This document shows positions 10,332 through 20,613 of a stretch of DNA of 64,000 bases, in pieces. The stretch comes from Rotaria macrura. Taxonomy: Eukaryota; Rotifera; Eurotatoria; Philodinida; Philodinidae. The notes beneath the pieces were generated by a model that ran no database searches, was not told the DNA's origin, and was given only the letters and a program-made list of their open reading frames with translations. Positions within the stretch are counted from its first letter, which is position 1; every line of letters starts with the position of its first letter. The position numbers and the translations under genes are program-made. Location of the stretch: positions 1 through 64,000 of the forward strand of contig OENT01000191.1 of the NCBI GenBank assembly GCA_900239685.1, written 5' to 3'.

Positions 10332-12245
10332 AGTTTATTAACTAGCACAGTCTAGTCCTGGTCACGAGTATGTGTATAGGTATGCCTTTGGGTATCCGCG
10401 TGAATGTCGATGATGACGAGGGTGTAAGTCTGTTCATGAAACCAAGATTCCGTACTATACTCCCATTCAAACTCATCTAAGGTGCCTTTCAGTCGAAAGT
10501 TACTTCAATGAAGATTAAGAATGCTCTTGGTTATGGACCACATATCTTACGCCCAAAGTACTCATTTGTCTCTTCACAGCAGAGATGGGCAACTCCGTCA
10601 ATGTCAACTCCAACTCCAGATAACTCCGCTCCTATTTTTCACATTCGCGCTCTAACTCCACTCAAAATCTGATTTTTTAAACTGCATCTCCAACTCCAAT
10701 TTAATTCCGATTCTATTAAATCAATTTATCTTACATGAAATTTTAGCAGCATCAATATTCTTGTTGAAAGTGTGTAAATAATATCTATGAGTCGAAGAAT
10801 TTTATTCTTTTATTAAAAAACTGATTTCAACTTTCAGTGTTAATTAACCAACTCAAGGTTACATTTATTGAGTGTTAATTTTGAAAGCATCTCTTTTGAT
10901 AATGGACCATGATACGGTTGCATAAATATTCCACTTTGTGAAAAAATTCTTTCTGGTGGAGCTAAACTGGCAGGAATATATAACACTTTCACTGCTGCGC
11001 TGTATTAGATACGTTGAATAGTTTGTTAAATAGTTGAAGTATTTAATCACACCGCAAATGAATTTTAAAATTTTTTCTATCTCGTTCTGTTTTTCTCACT
11101 TTGGATATAATACAATCCCAATGAATCACAATCATTTATCTTAGGCTTTTAATAGTTTCAACGGCTACTGTACACGTGGACGTCTATCTCTATCGTTAAT
11201 TCTTTTTGGTTCTCTTCTGATCATTCATGAAACTAACAGGAGTTAGATTGGAGTTACAGAAGTATCATCAACTCCAACTCGCTCCAGACCATATAAACTC
11301 AACTCCAGCTCAAGGCAATAATTAAATTTTTCACTCCAACTCCACTCAACAATTACGAACCCCTATTCCAACTCTGCTCCAACTCCACTCCAGCTTTTTC
11401 CAACTCCAGTCCAACTCTACCCCCACATTGCAAAAATCACACTCCAACTCTAGCTTAAAAAAGCGTTAACTCCGGAGTTAACTCCAACTCCGAGTTGGAG
11501 TTGCCCATCTCTGCTTCATGAATGATAAAGGGAAACATCTATATCGGCTTAAGAATATTTGTCTACAATTTTCATAGAAATAATTCGTGCTATAATTGCT
11601 TGATCTGTAGATCTTGTGTGATGAAGGATTTTTCTATCTAACCAACTTTCGATTTTGTCTCTATTGTACACTGCGAAAAGCTATCGTGTAGAAAACACCA
11701 AGATAAAAATAAATTATAGGAATTAAAAAATTCTTCTAATGATAGAGTTCGCTAATTTATGTATACTTATTCTATTGGTTTAATCTACTCCACTGCTTTG
11801 TTTCTGTTATTTGACGCAATCAATCCCACTCGGTCAATCATTTATTTGTCTGATGCAAACTATTTTTTTCGATCACATTGTTAATAGATTTTATTATCAG
11901 TCTATTTGTATTCTTTGATATCGTAAAAGTGTTACGATTGTGAAGTTCAATACTAGCTTCTAAATAGCCGTTGAGCGAATTCGATGAAACGAATTACCAA
12001 TCCAATTAGAGTCAGTAGTCATTCTTTCTTTGGCATCGCACTTTGGTCAATAAATACGATATTCATTTTTTTGCACAGCTCAATCTGAGTAAAATTCGAC
12101 AATGACAAATATTACAAATTCAGTATCAATAACATGCACTTACTGTCTCAAAATATTACTCAATACCAATAGCATCATTACCGAATTTTTTGAAAATTCC
12201 ACGATATAAACTAGCATTTAATAATGTATCATATATTGATCATGG
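10332..12245. repeat. Segmental duplication, copy A (split by a hAT element)
   Basis: Sequence 10332-10571 plus 11514-12245 matches 15700-15957 plus 15958-16688. The left part is diverged (about 85% by eye over 10453-10571). The right part, about 730 bp, appears to differ by only one base. The switch in identity falls exactly at the hAT insertion. No gene is recognised inside the duplicated unit. The left end carries a degenerate GT-rich stretch (GAGTATGTGTATAGGTATGCC). Confidence 0.85.
10580..11513 (-). mobile_element. hAT-like non-autonomous element, copy 2
   Basis: This is the same family as 7226-8109 but in the opposite orientation. The ends are CAGAGATGGGCAACTCC and its inverted partner, with AACTCC/GGAGTT subterminal arrays. 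The flanking octamers CTTCACAG (10572-10579) and CTTCATGA (11514-11521) agree at five or six positions. The duplicated locus at 15958-15965 keeps the empty site CTTCATGA, confirming the insertion. The minus strand at 11050-10865 conserves a 61-codon open stretch nearly identical to that of copy 1, including the SSESVIYSC segment. Confidence 0.85.
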
Positions 12246-13081
12246 TGGATTCAAATGTATGCATGATCATGAAATGTTTTAGCGATTGAGCTGTTTCAGA
12301 GAAGAACGTTTTGTAAACTGAGTTAAATGTATTCTTTAATGAAGTATTTGATAATCTACGAGTTACGAGAGATGCTAAGAAAACGGAAATCGATTCAATT
12401 TTTTGTATCCGAACCCCCTTTGTGTGTGATGGCTCGTCAACTGTGAAACTCAGCTTTCAAATCAATTTTGGAAGAAAAAGAAAATCGTTAGCTTTTGCAT
12501 ATTTCCTAATGAGTCTAATGAAAATTTCAAGAAAAAAGACTTGCTAGACTGCAAGACACCTACCAATAAAGCTAAATATGTAAAATCCGTTTTTATATGG
12601 CTAGATTCTAATATACTACGCAGAGTAATCGGCTTTAATCATTTTTCTATTATAATCCATTTTTATTTAATTTCTGATTTAATTGCAACATCTCAATTGG
12701 AAACAGCTTATATAGGGGCTCCGCCTTAACTGTATTAGAGCTATCATGGTTCACACTCAACTAATTGATAATATGCAGAATGTAAAAAGCTCATCGAAAA
12801 ATAAGGGTTTTGTGTTCGAATCCCGGGAATAGTGCATATTTTCGATACGAATGATTAAATTCTATTACAGTGTTGATAATAAATTAAAATCGGTTTGAAG
12901 GAAATAATAAATTATAATGGCTTCCAATGTATGAATAGATTAAAATGAATTAACAGGTAACAATGGGTTATAATGGATTAACAGGTAACAATAGATTGAC
13001 ATGAATTAACAGATAAAAATAGATTAAGAGGCATGATCTGGAATATATGAATTAGAATTGATGGAAAGCCAGTAACAGATA
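12246..13081. other. Intergenic stretch with minisatellite-like motif
   Basis: No gene is recognised. At about 12930-13030 a short diverged tandem motif built on ATAGATTAACAGGTAACA is repeated four or five times. A TTCGAATCCCG string at 12813-12823 resembles a tRNA T-loop, but no tRNA cloverleaf surrounds it. Confidence 0.45.
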
Positions 13082-13362
13082 CCCATGTAAAAACGAATCT
13101 GTTTATAATCGACTTTTTTGTGATTAGAAATCTATTTTAATGACACTGTTATAATCCTAGTTTAATCATTATTTCGATAGAAAAAATTGATTATAATCGA
13201 TTTTTGGAATAATCAATGGCAATATATTCGAAAATGATCGATTATAATGAATTTTTTTCTATCGAAATAATGATTAAGGTTATAACAGTGTCATTAAAAT
13301 AGATTTCTAATCACAAAAAAATCGATTATAAGCAGATTTTTTCAAATTTGTTTTTACATGGG
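13082..13362. mobile_element. 281-bp near-perfect hairpin element
   Basis: The left arm (from CCCATGTAAAAACGAATCTG) returns as its reverse complement in the right arm (ending TTTTTACATGGG). The arms share long identical blocks such as TTAGAAATCTATTTTAATGA. Only a few mismatches separate the arms, suggesting a recent insertion or repair between arms. The arms are rich in ATTATAATCGAT, a motif also abundant at 24650-25050 and 26380-26790. No target duplication beyond one base is clear. Confidence 0.8.
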
Positions 13363-14952
13363 AATTTATTCGAACAAAAACTCGACGATGTTTTTTTATC
13401 AGTATGATCGTTGGGAATATGGGGTATTTCAAGTTCTACAATAAGCGTATGAACATAATTTTTATTTATTGTGTGGAACGTTGTATTCGTATCCATTTTA
13501 ATAAAGTGAAAAAATGTTTTGAAATGAAGGAAAATAGACTTCAATATATCATGTAGATCGTGTCATGTTAGTTGCTGACTGTAGATGTTGCTTGAGATTT
13601 GTGTTTCATGGACAGGCGTACAAAAATACCCATACTCACCACGTGACTCTTCTTACCTTCTGCCGTGTACGCTTACGACTCTATTCGTTTTCCTTACGAC
13701 ATTTTCCCATGTTTTGTTACGACTAATTCCTATATGACAATGAAAATATAGCACATATTTCGTCTTACGGTCCAACATCATTAGCACTCGAAACATCGAA
13801 TATTTGTTTTTCATTAATTGATTTCGTTATTCAAGGTTCACATGCATGAAAGATTTAAGTGCTTTAAGTGGACATATGGAAAATGGCGTAAACGTTCCAT
13901 AGGGAAAAATGTGAAGTGGACGTACAGGAAAGTGCATATTTGAGTATATAAAAATCTGCAGAAAATTGAAAATAAAAAGTACTGAAGAGCAGGTTAGCCA
14001 TGATATGAGTATGTTTACGGATGCATCAATTCTAAGCTTGCCCAAGCCAAAAAGTTGGCATTGGAATTGGTTGGAATTGGTGCATCCATAATTATGTTCA
14101 ATGCCAAGCTGTCGTTTGGATATCTCTGAGAAAATTTTTGCTTTTTTGATTAACATATCCTGACTAACTCATAAAACGAATTATATACACACATTATTCG
14201 ATGCATTAATTTTTAATACTGATTCTGTGTTGAAATAAGTCGTTACTTAGAAACCAAAATGAAATTTAGGACGCAGAAGCAAGATTTCCTTTCAGATACC
14301 TTAGTAGAGTCCACATTGAGTGCCACCATTTTAAGCTGTACAAAGCAATAGATCACACTAGGGAAAAGGTCCTCAGACAGTTGAACGATACTCATATTAA
14401 GCCGTTGTAACGTTCACATAACAAGACGGGAAAATTTTTCGAAGCTACTTTAAGCGTAGTAATCTATCCTTTCCACCCCTAGGTGTAGGCGAACCAAAAT
14501 AATATTTTTAAGCAATAAAGCTTTTATGGGAAACATGCACTTTTCTGGGCTCGTCTTCTTGAGTTTTCTGTATTTTTGGTTAGCCTAGTCACATAAATGA
14601 TTTGTGAGAACGTCGCGATTTATGAGGAAAGCTTTCGAAATGGGTTCTCTTATTTTTCAATTAAATTGGTTTCTGGAAACCATATATCAGAGCACGATAG
14701 ATTAGCTACAGACGTACAGGTACTCCTTAAAGTCCTTGAAATTTGAAAACGGGGACTTTTGTTGGTGTTTTCTTGATTGTACATTACGGGAAGTATGATA
14801 TGTTCATAAGAGCCATTCGTGGAAAGAAGAACAATTTGCAACACTCAGATGGAATAAAAAGACATCTCAGTCATAAGATATGTTTATTTTATTTAGTGTG
14901 CCATTCTTCTTGCAAATCAGCTTCCTGACGAATTGATACTCATAAATCAACG
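13363..14952. other. Intergenic stretch upstream of the C39-like gene
   Basis: No gene is recognised. A short tandem GGAATTGGTT unit lies near 14058-14078, beside an imperfect GATGCATCAATTC palindrome. Open frames on both strands here lack coding character. Confidence 0.4.
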
Positions 14953-15600
14953 ATGGGTGGCAAACGAAATTTTTTTTCAGCTTCGAGCGATGTTCCTATC
15001 TCTCAATATGAATACTTTCTCAATAAATGTGAAAAACATCTTCCAGTTGATATGGTGGAAGCTGCTTTGAAATATACCGATGATCATATCAGTGGGGATT
15101 ATGTATGTGGTTTGAACGCATTTCGAATCGGTCTTCTAATGTGTGAGCATCGATACGCAACCGAAGCCAGAAAACGGGGTGAACCTAGTTACAAAACGAT
15201 CGCGTGGCCAAAACTCGAGAATTACCCGACAACCTGGTTGCCAGTTATTGGCAAAGTAGGTCCAACACCAAGAGCCTATGCGGAACACTTGGTTGAAGAC
15301 TGGTTAAAAGAGGGCTACACTGCGGGGCTAAAGTACATCTGCCAAGGCTCAAATTGGTTTGAAATTGAAAACTTTATAAAAGCAAACCTCGGGGCACCAT
15401 GGCCTATAGTTGCTCTCGGATCAGAAAAGTTCCTAGCACATTATTTTAATATTGTTGGGTGGGGTGAAGATTTCGTACTTGTATTAGGTAATCGCGGAGA
15501 ACTTCGTTACGCTTCAAAAGACTACATTAAGTCTTTCATGGATGTTTCAATTGTCCTTGCAAGTGGCTATTCAGCTTTTCGAATTCGTTATCTACAATAG
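14953..15600 (+). CDS. Intronless C39-like cysteine peptidase family protein
   Basis: This is an uninterrupted 215-codon gene. Near the N-terminus, the segment DYVCGLNAFRIGLLM (Cys52) resembles the QxxxxCG-helix active-site motif of peptidase C39-like domains. Near the C-terminus, AHYFNIVGW (His163) followed by VLVLGN (Asn180) fits the HYxxxxG and D/N positions of that fold. The three residues are in the expected order. Length also fits a single domain of this type. No signal peptide or membrane segment is seen. The absence of introns, in a region where other genes have many, and the bacterial character of the family suggest horizontal acquisition; that is inference. Base composition is slightly GC-richer than its flanks. 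It sits between the two copies of the segmental duplication. Substrate and role are unknown, and an inactive or non-peptidase C39-like protein is possible. Confidence 0.6.
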   Translation: MGGKRNFFSASSDVPISQYEYFLNKCEKHLPVDMVEAALKYTDDHISGDYVCGLNAFRIGLLMCEHRYATEARKRGEPSYKTIAWPKLENYPTTWLPVIGKVGPTPRAYAEHLVEDWLKEGYTAGLKYICQGSNWFEIENFIKANLGAPWPIVALGSEKFLAHYFNIVGWGEDFVLVLGNRGELRYASKDYIKSFMDVSIVLASGYSAFRIRYLQ

Positions 15601-15675
15601 GCATCTTAGCTTGTGTCGATTTTTTTAAAATAAATATTCAAGATATGAAGTAATCAGTGCATTTACTTTAGAACG

Positions 15676-15800
15676 GTGTACGTGTGGGTGTCAGCTTTGA
15701 TTAGGTGTGGGTGTGAGTCTTAGTTTCGGTCATGAGTATGTGTGTAAGTATGCCTTTCGGTATCCGTGGTGGTATCCGCGTGCATGTCGATGATGATGTG
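15676..15800. repeat. Degenerate GT-rich, telomere-like tract
   Basis: Contains GTGTGGGTGTC and GGTGTGGGTGTGAGT, which are variants of TGTGGG, the telomere repeat reported for bdelloid rotifers. It runs on into a looser GT-rich stretch with units such as GTGAGTGTAAGTGTAAGTC. A degenerate version occurs in the paralogous copy near 10365-10440. Confidence 0.5.
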
Positions 15801-16688
15801 AGTGTAAGTGTAAGTCTGTTTATGAAACCAAGATCTTGTACCTTTCTTCCATTCAAACTCATCTAAGGCGTCTTTCAGTCGAAAGTTACTTCAATGAAGA
15901 TCACGAACGCTCTTGATGATGAACCCAATATCTTACGCTTTAAGCACCCTTTTTTGTCTTCATGAATAATAAAGGGAAACATCTATATCGGCTTAAGAAT
16001 ATTTGTCTACAATTTTCATAGAAATAATTCGTGCTATAATTGCTTGATCTGTAGATCTTGTGTGATGAAGGATTTTTCTATCTAACCAACTTTCGATTTT
16101 GTCTCTATTGTACACTGCGAAAAGCTATCGTGTAGAAAACACCAAGATAAAAATAAATTATAGGAATTAAAAAATTCTTCTAATGATAGAGTTCGCTAAT
16201 TTATGTATACTTATTCTATTGGTTTAATCTACTCCACTGCTTTGTTTCTGTTATTTGACGCAATCAATCCCACTCGGTCAATCATTTATTTGTCTGATGC
16301 AAACTATTTTTTTCGATCACATTGTTAATAGATTTTATTATCAGTCTATTTGTATTCTTTGATATCGTAAAAGTGTTACGATTGTGAAGTTCAATACTAG
16401 CTTCTAAATAGCCGTTGAGCGAATTCGATGAAACGAATTACCAATCCAATTAGAGTCAGTAGTCATTCTTTCTTTGGCATCGCACTTTGGTCAATAAATA
16501 CGATATTCATTTTTTTGCACAGCTCAATCTGAGTAAAATTCGACAATGACAAATATTACAAATTCAGTATCAATAACATGCACTTACTGTCTCAAAATAT
16601 TACTCAATACCAATAGCATCATTACCGAATTTTTTGAAAATTCCACGATATAAACTAGCATTTAATAATGTATCATATATTGATCATG
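15700..16688. repeat. Segmental duplication, copy B (empty hAT site)
   Basis: Paralogous to 10332-12245 without the hAT element. The uninterrupted target CTTCATGA lies at 15958-15965. From there to 16688 the two copies look essentially identical; to the left they differ at about one base in seven. Homology ends abruptly after TATTGATCATGG on the right. Confidence 0.85.
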
Positions 16689-18339
16689 GTTGATTTCAAA
16701 ATGTTTTTCAATGTAGAATTGCATCTAAATGATTTTTCACATTCAATCATAAAAAAATATCTGATATAAATTGAATCAATAATAACAGGTCAGCCAAATA
16801 AATTCATCTGTAGTTGATTATCAAATAATGTGATATTCTATCATTAGATCTTACAAAACACGCTCGTACAAATTATTGCATCATCTCTAAACAAGATGAT
16901 GTATTTCAATAAATACGATCAAATACTTCTCAATATTTACATTCAGTGACTCAATGTTCCCGACAATCTTATGATCTTATATTTCAACAAATGTTAAACC
17001 TCTATCCTGATCGGCAACCAACAGAACATGAAGTAAGTTGAAGTAAACGTATTGCAACTGTCTACTTGATTCCGACACTGAAATCTTGATACTTAAACAA
17101 CTGAAAGAAAAATCCGTAATATTGAAAAATTATAATTTCATATGTTAGCATCCCAAAGGAAAAAAACTTATCAGTATTTTCCCAACAGTTTCTTGTCGTG
17201 CACACGAATATTATGTGCACGGTCAGGTACTATATTTCCCCGAGCATGAATATTTGATTTTCAATGTAACCCAAAACAATGTAATTCTGCAGAAAAAGTT
17301 TCCTACTCATTGATCGACTGTTCATACTGAAAATCTTTACAGAGCTCGAACAGATTGTTCAATCGTCACGACATTCTTGTGAAACATCTATTTATGTCTA
17401 AACATTCTTCTAGAATGTAAATAGTTTCATTAATTTACTTTGATAGTGAATACCAATCTTCATCCTTCAAATTGCTCATTTTAACTATACTACGGAGACT
17501 TCCAATCAAAAGAGATTATATCTATTCTTTAATAGATTCCGTCTTTTATTTTTCAGCTACGACGTGATGACTTTTTTCAACGCGTCAATATCTTTGGTAT
17601 GCTTTGTTTTAATAGTATATACTGAATGATTTTTTTTTCTTAGGATGATCTTGACACAAGCAGACGAAAGAAATATTCGACTAAATAAAAAATGACTTGA
17701 TGAATATCTTTTACAACAATGAAAAAGAAACGTACTGATTCTCCAGTGTTCTCAACTATTGTACCACAATGTATTTTGACATCACTCTCAATATTGTAAC
17801 AAATACATATATGATACAATGGCATACATCTACTATTTTAATATACATAAAGATAACCGTTAGGAAAGACTTCTTTAATATTGTAATAGCCTAAGTATTC
17901 GTGCAAATCTATCTTTTGTCTTCTTTCATGGTTTTATAACTAGTCTTAGAAATTCTTAATCCATTGTATATATGAGATTTTATTCAGTAGAAGTATTAGT
18001 AATCGAGCAAATATAATTCGCTTGATACGATTATTAAGTGCTGTTTTTTTCCCTCTTTGGTTCTTTCTATTCATCATAAATAGGCATTTTTGTTACCTAC
18101 CATTCAAACGCATAATTATCAATCGTTTTCAGACGATGAATCGATTGATGTTGTTTGTTTTTTTACTTTATGAAATACGACTCGCACTCGTTTTCTTTTT
18201 TCTTCTTATTTGATGATGAAGACAGAGCAGATGAGTTAGATGGTAGTACAATAATCAAATTTCTCTTTGTATTTCATAGAAAATTTCTATCGGATCAATC
18301 ATTTTAATGGTATCTATTTTTAGATAACAACGAAATATC
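16689..18339. other. Intergenic stretch upstream of the acyltransferase gene
   Basis: AT-rich with no recognised gene or repeat. Promoter elements of the acyltransferase gene presumably lie in its 3' part, but no site stands out. Confidence 0.4.
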
Positions 18340-19237
18340 ATGACAAGTATGGATTTTTGCACAATCACTCTCATTTCGATCATTATAATATTCTATTTTC
18401 TTACTCAATATGTTTTCAATGAGAAACAAATTCACACACTCAAATATATTTTTTATGTCGCTTACGTTATGTTCTTATCCATAGTGCTCATTCCTGTGTT
18501 TCTTATTCGGCCGCGCAATGCAATAAATATAAGGCTAGCTTCACGAATTATGAATCCTGTATTTAATCTATTTGGCATAAAATATCGCCTGGAAAATGCT
18601 CACGTCTTAGATAATGATGATTCATGCGTCATTGTTGCAAATCATCAATCATCCATAGATTTTATTGGAATGATGCAACTGTGGCCTGATCATATTCGAT
18701 ATTGTACGATTTTAGCTAAGAAAGAATTATTTTGGGCACTTCCATTTGGTTTTACATCATGGTTGGCTGGTCTTGAATATATAGATAGAAACAATCGTGA
18801 ACGAGCAAGTGAAACCATGCGCAAATTAACTAAGAAAGTACAAAATCAATCATTGAGATTATGGGTTTTTCCTGAGGGTAAAAATTAGAGATAAAACTAA
18901 AGCAAAAAACTTTTCCCATGGTTTTCCTTCTATAGGAACAAGAAACATGAGCGATACACTTCTTCCATTTAAATTCGGTGCTTTTCGTCTAGCCATTGAA
19001 GCACAAGTTCCAATCGTACCCGTTGTGTTTTCATCGTATAGAACAGTTTATAATGCTGATAAAGAAAAGAAGAGCTACTTTTGGCGTCATGGTTCTGTTA
19101 CACTTCAATGTCTTGAACCAATCGATACAAAAGGTATGACAATCGGCAATGATCTCCAACGATTAACTGAAATGACACGACAACGAATGACTGATGCATA
19201 TGAAAAACTTCAAACAACTAATAAAAAAGATAATTAA
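18340..19237 (+). CDS. 1-acyl-sn-glycerol-3-phosphate acyltransferase (AGPAT1/2 type)
   Basis: The enzyme acylates lysophosphatidic acid to phosphatidic acid, normally in the endoplasmic reticulum membrane. Two exons (18340-18877 and 18936-19237) join across a 58-bp intron (GTAAAA...CTATAG) to give 279 residues, the usual length of animal AGPAT1/2. All four family motifs are present. They are NHQSSID at 101-107 (NHx4D), the [10 protein letters not shown] region as motif II, FPEGTR at 177-182, and VPIVPVV near 204-210. The intron falls inside the glycine codon of FPEGTR. Two hydrophobic segments at about 9-24 and 36-56 fit N-terminal membrane anchors. The start is the first ATG after an in-frame stop. 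The TatD-type gene follows on the same strand after 1.4 kb. Confidence 0.92.
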
Positions 19238-20613
19238 GAAGCAGATAATAGAGAATGTGAATGTATGCATCCACTGTTTTTTTTCTCTTCAAGTCATCAA
19301 AAGTCAATCAAACAATGAACAATTCTTCCTTTTTATGCTTATTTTATCATCTTACTTGGGCCGTTTTTCTCTTTATAACAACAAGCAAGTATCTAATAAT
19401 CGTTTTTGCAATATTTTGTTTGTCAATGTAATTCATGTAATAGAAATTAATTTGCATCTATTTATTTTTATTTGTCCATCGCTAAAAACATTATATCAAT
19501 AAAATATTTTAAATAATATATATATATATGTATTGCTATTTTTAAGACATAAATCATATAAAAACCATGACCTGTTGTTGTGTGTACAGCATCTGTCAAG
19601 GAGCCAGACAAGCAATGTACGGAAGTTTCAAAACTTTTATGTCTACGTTGCAATGTTTCCGTTTGATCACATTTTGTAACATCGAAAATATTCTACTTTA
19701 CCGAGATCGCATGAGACATAGTGTTCATGTTTATCTGATGCACTCTAAAAAAAAGTCTGTCTATTACCGAACTTCTGAAAATCGGTTTAATATACTATTA
19801 ATTCAAAAAGCAAAGGCATTATTTCAAGGAACAAGTGTAAGAAATTTACTTGCTACACTTTTACTTAGGTTCCTAAGGGGAGAAAAAATTTTTGAACAGA
19901 AATTAAGAAACGTTGAAGATTCAACAGAATACATCGATGGTTTACTATAAAAACTTTCTAAAATTTTGCTTAAAAATCGAAAGATTTCTACAAAACTTAT
20001 GGATGTCTATAAAACTAAGTACAATAGTTTACATGTAATAGTTCCTGTCTTATGTCCGAGAGCAGATCTTTTATTTTCGTTTAGCAGCTTGTAAAACTTG
20101 TTTTTACGGTAATGCATCGATATTTTTCTGAGTGTCATAGATATAAGAGTGTTGATTAAAAAGCTAATACTAACATATGTAGAGACCATGTACCTTTGAT
20201 TAAGTCATCGATATTCAACAAGACCTCCAAAGCTTAAAAGTACCCATGAGAAATCTTTTGATTGTGTATACATTTAATGATATATTCAGCTCATCAGATT
20301 TTTTTTGTTATGTGACAATGTTACGATCCATCGACCTTCACTTTATTGATTTACTAGTACGGCAAGTATGTAGTGCGTTTTGATTTGGCTATAAGGACAT
20401 CACGCATGAGTCACAAAAAAAACAGGAAAGAACAAGTTGCATAACACTGACATAGCTAGATGTAAGATGATTTTTATAAGTTACAAGCAATTTAACTCTA
20501 GGCATGGACTTTACTCTATTGTACCCACTTTGAACGCACATCTACAGTGCCAATATGCTCTCTGATAATATTGACTAGGAACTAATCGACATTGAACAAC
20601 TTTCAAGTTTCAG
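19238..20613. other. Intergenic stretch between acyltransferase and TatD genes
   Basis: No gene is recognised. A TA dinucleotide run lies at 19516-19530. At 19744 the string CACTCTAAAAAAAAG resembles the end of the TA-flanked element at 5207, but no matching inverted end was found. The stretch probably holds the acyltransferase 3' UTR and the TatD promoter. Confidence 0.35.

Noticed and set aside
12805-12830. TTCGAATCCCG string suggesting a tRNA T-arm.
   Set aside because: No acceptor stem, D-arm or A box is found at the right distance upstream.
13827-14156. 109-codon open stretch on the minus strand.
   Set aside because: Residue pattern looks random, with no domain, and it overlaps a small palindromic repeat.
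19744-19960. CACTCTAAAAAAAAG, like the end of the TA-flanked element at 5207.
   Set aside because: No inverted partner end or TA flank on the other side was found nearby; the match is short and A-rich.
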